Below are positions 61,507 to 64,000 of a stretch of 64,000 nucleotides of DNA, piece by piece. The notes beneath the pieces are model-generated. The model saw only the letters and a program-made list of their open reading frames with translations, made no database searches and was not told the origin of the DNA. Each line of letters opens with the position of its first letter. The first letter of the stretch is position 1. This stretch comes from Antedon mediterranea. Its lineage: Eukaryota > Echinodermata > Crinoidea > Comatulida > Antedonidae. The translations under genes were made by a program, and so were the position numbers. The DNA is taken from NCBI RefSeq assembly GCF_964355755.1, contig NC_092672.1, forward strand, positions 23,992,501-24,056,500. The letters are read 5' to 3'.

Positions 61507-64000
61507 AAAAGGTACGTACACACTGTAACAAAAGGTATGCACACACTATAACAAAAGGTGTGTACACACTATAACAAAAGGTGTGTACACAATATCACAA
61601 AAGGTGTGTACACAATATCACAAAAGGTGTGTACACACTATAACAAAAGGTATGTACACACTATAACAAAAGGTGTGTACACACTATAACAAAAGGTATG
61701 TACACACTATAACAAAAGGTATGTACACACTACAAGAAAAGGTATGTACACACTATAACAAAAGGTATGTACACACTATAACAAAAGGTGTGTACACACT
61801 ATAACAAAAGGTATGTACACACTATAACAAAAGGTGTGTACACACTATAACAAAAGGTGTGTACACACTATAACAAAAGGTGTGTACACACTATAACAAA
61901 AGGTGTGTACACACTATAACAAAAGGTATGTACACACTATAACAAAAGGTATGTACACACTATAACAAAAGGTATGTACACACTATAACAAAAGGTGTGT
62001 ACACACTATAACAAAAGGTGTGTACACACTATAACAAAAGGTGTGTACACACTATAACAAAAGGTATGTACACACTATAACAAAAGGTGTGTACACACTA
62101 TAATAAAAGGTGTGTACACACTATAACAAAAGGTGTGTACACACTATAACAAAAGGTGTGTACACACTATAACAAAAGGTGTGTACACACTATAACAAAA
62201 GGTGTGTACACACACACTATAACAAAAGGTGTGTACACACTATAACAGAAGGTATGTACACACTATAACAAAAAGTATGTACACACTATAACAAAAGGTG
62301 TGCACACACTATAACAAAAGGTGTGTACACACTATAACAAAAGGTATGTACACACTATAACAAAAGGTGTGTACACACTATAACAAAAGGTGTGTACACA
62401 CTATAACAAAAGGTGTGTACACACTATAACAAAGGTGTGTACACAGTATAACAAAAGGTATGTACACACTATAACAAAAGGTATGTACACACTATAACAA
62501 AAGGTGTGTACACACTATAACAAAAGGTATGTACACACTATAACAAAAGGTGTATACACACTATAACAAAAGGTATGTACACACTATAACAAAAGGTGTG
62601 TACACACTATAACAAAAAGTATGAACACACTATAACAAAAGGTGTGTACACACTATAACAAAAGGTATGTACACATTATAACAAAAGGTGTGTACACACT
62701 ATAACAAAAGGTGTGTACACACTATAACAAAAGGTGTGTACACATTATAACAAAAGGTATGTACACACTATAACAAAAGGTATGTACACACTATAACAAA
62801 AGGTACGTACACAATATAACAAAAGTTACGTACACACTATAACAATAGGTACGTACACAATATAACAAAAGGTACGTACACAATATAACAAAAGGTACGT
62901 ACACAATATAACAATAGGTACGTACACAATATAACAAAAGGTACGTACACACTATAACAAAAGGTACGTACACACTATAACAATAGGTACGTACACACTA
63001 TAACAATAGGTACGTACACAATATAACAATAGGTACGTACACAATATAACAATAGGTACGTACACAATATAACAAAAGGTACGTACACAATATAACAAAA
63101 GGTACGTACACACTATAACAAAAGGTACGTACACACTATAACAAAAGGTACGTACACACTATATCAAAAGGTACGTACACACTATAACAAAAGGTATGCA
63201 CACACTATAACAAAAGGTGTGTACACACTATAACAAAAGGTGTGTACACAATATCACAAAAGGTGTGTACACACTATAACAAAAGGTGTGTACACACTAT
63301 AACAAAAGGTATGTACACACTATAACAAAAGGTATGTACACACTATAACAAAAGGTATGTACACACTATAACAAAAGGTATGTACACACTATAACAAAAG
63401 GTATGTACACACTATAACAAAAGGTGTGTACACACACACTATAACAAAATGTGTGTACACACTATAACAGAAGGTATGTACACACTATAACAAAAAGTAT
63501 GTACACACTATAACAAAAGGTGTGCACACACTATAACAAAAGGTGTGTACACACTATAAAAAAAGGTGTGTACACAATATCACAAAAGGTGTGTACACAC
63601 TATAACAAAAGGTGTGTACACAATATAACAAAAGGTATGTACACACTATAACAAAAGGTATGTACACACTATAACAAAAGTTATGTACACACTATAACAA
63701 AAGGTGTGTACACACTATAACAAAAGGTATGTACACACTATAACAAAAGGATTGTACACACACACTATAACAAAAGGTGTGTACACACTATAACAAAAGG
63801 TATGTACACACTATAACAAAAGGTACGTACACACTATAACAAAAGGTACGCACACACTATAACAAAAGGTATGCACACACTATAACAAAAGGTGTGTACA
63901 CACTATAACAAAAGGTGTGTACACAATATCACAAAAGGTGTGTACACACTATAACAAAAGGTATGTACACACTATAACAAAAGGTATGTACACACTATAA
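61507..64000 (+). repeat. 23-bp minisatellite, block 2 (about 108 units, runs off the edge)
   Basis: Same unit as block 1. Distinct variant strings recur, for example a unit with an extra ACAC at about 62210 and about 63430 followed by the same run (CAGAAGGTATG, AAAAAGTATG, GTGTGCAC), showing duplication with a period near 1.22 kb. An ACG-type stretch at 62800-63180 mirrors that of block 1. Confidence 0.96.

Noticed and set aside
60202-63134. Minus-strand frames with YVPFVIVCTYLLLY repeats resembling membrane proteins
   Set aside because: Pure translation of the 23-bp minisatellite; 69-bp (three-unit) periodicity keeps them open by chance.

Overview
This is a eukaryotic window: AT-rich, intron-dominated DNA holding one real multi-exon gene on the + strand inside very repeat-dense sequence. 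There are no operons, bacterial ribosome binding sites or CRISPR. The exon domains (ankyrin, death domain, ROC-like GTPase), deuterostome-style tRNA-derived SINEs and frequent GGCCTAGGCCT-type words suggest an invertebrate deuterostome, plausibly an echinoderm. That placement is inference; no species is claimed.

The gene. Nine exons (22458-59385) join without a frame break into 363 codons of a protein open at both ends. Two and a half or more ankyrin repeats lie on phase-0 exons of 99, 99, 120 and 97 bp. A 36-bp micro-exon follows, then a death-domain exon (252 bp), then exons with the P-loop and switch-I region of a ROC/Roco-type GTPase. The order ANK-death-GTPase differs from DAPK1 (kinase-ANK-ROC-COR-death). 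The first ankyrin exon is separated from the second by a 26.4-kb intron full of nested transposons. The start codon and upstream exons, and the rest of the GTPase, are not visible.

Layout. 1-3208: 65/66-bp minisatellite with higher-order duplication. 3209-5609: mostly unassigned, with one copy of a dispersed repeat. 5610-19882: head-to-tail array of non-autonomous elements whose ends look like Helitron2/Helentron ends (5' hairpin with GTTATCCGC, its inverted copy next to a 3' hairpin, then CTAG, then T), with a 1.64-kb TIR transposon inserted in one copy. 20219-21781: another such family, including a 111-bp element that is almost only termini. 22778-27055 and 30835-36369: two copies of a TTAA-flanked TIR element, each broken by younger, different insertions. 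36391-37335: minus-strand LINE debris. 38482-44044: two inverted Helitron2-like elements carrying tRNA-like segments, one split by a further element. 46648-48262: more Helitron-like and LINE fragments. 48926-59385: the clustered exons, with SINEs, a TTA-flanked MITE and a 63-bp minisatellite in the introns. 59381-64000: a 23-bp minisatellite.

Most notable observation: the 23-bp minisatellite starts on the exon 9/intron 9 border. Its unit contains the last exon bases and the 5' splice site (AAAAG|GTATGT), so about 160 tandem copies or variants of a splice donor follow the real one. A smaller tandem duplication also starts exactly at the donor of exon 5. Together with the tandemly amplified rolling-circle-like elements, these are the best candidates for something undescribed here.
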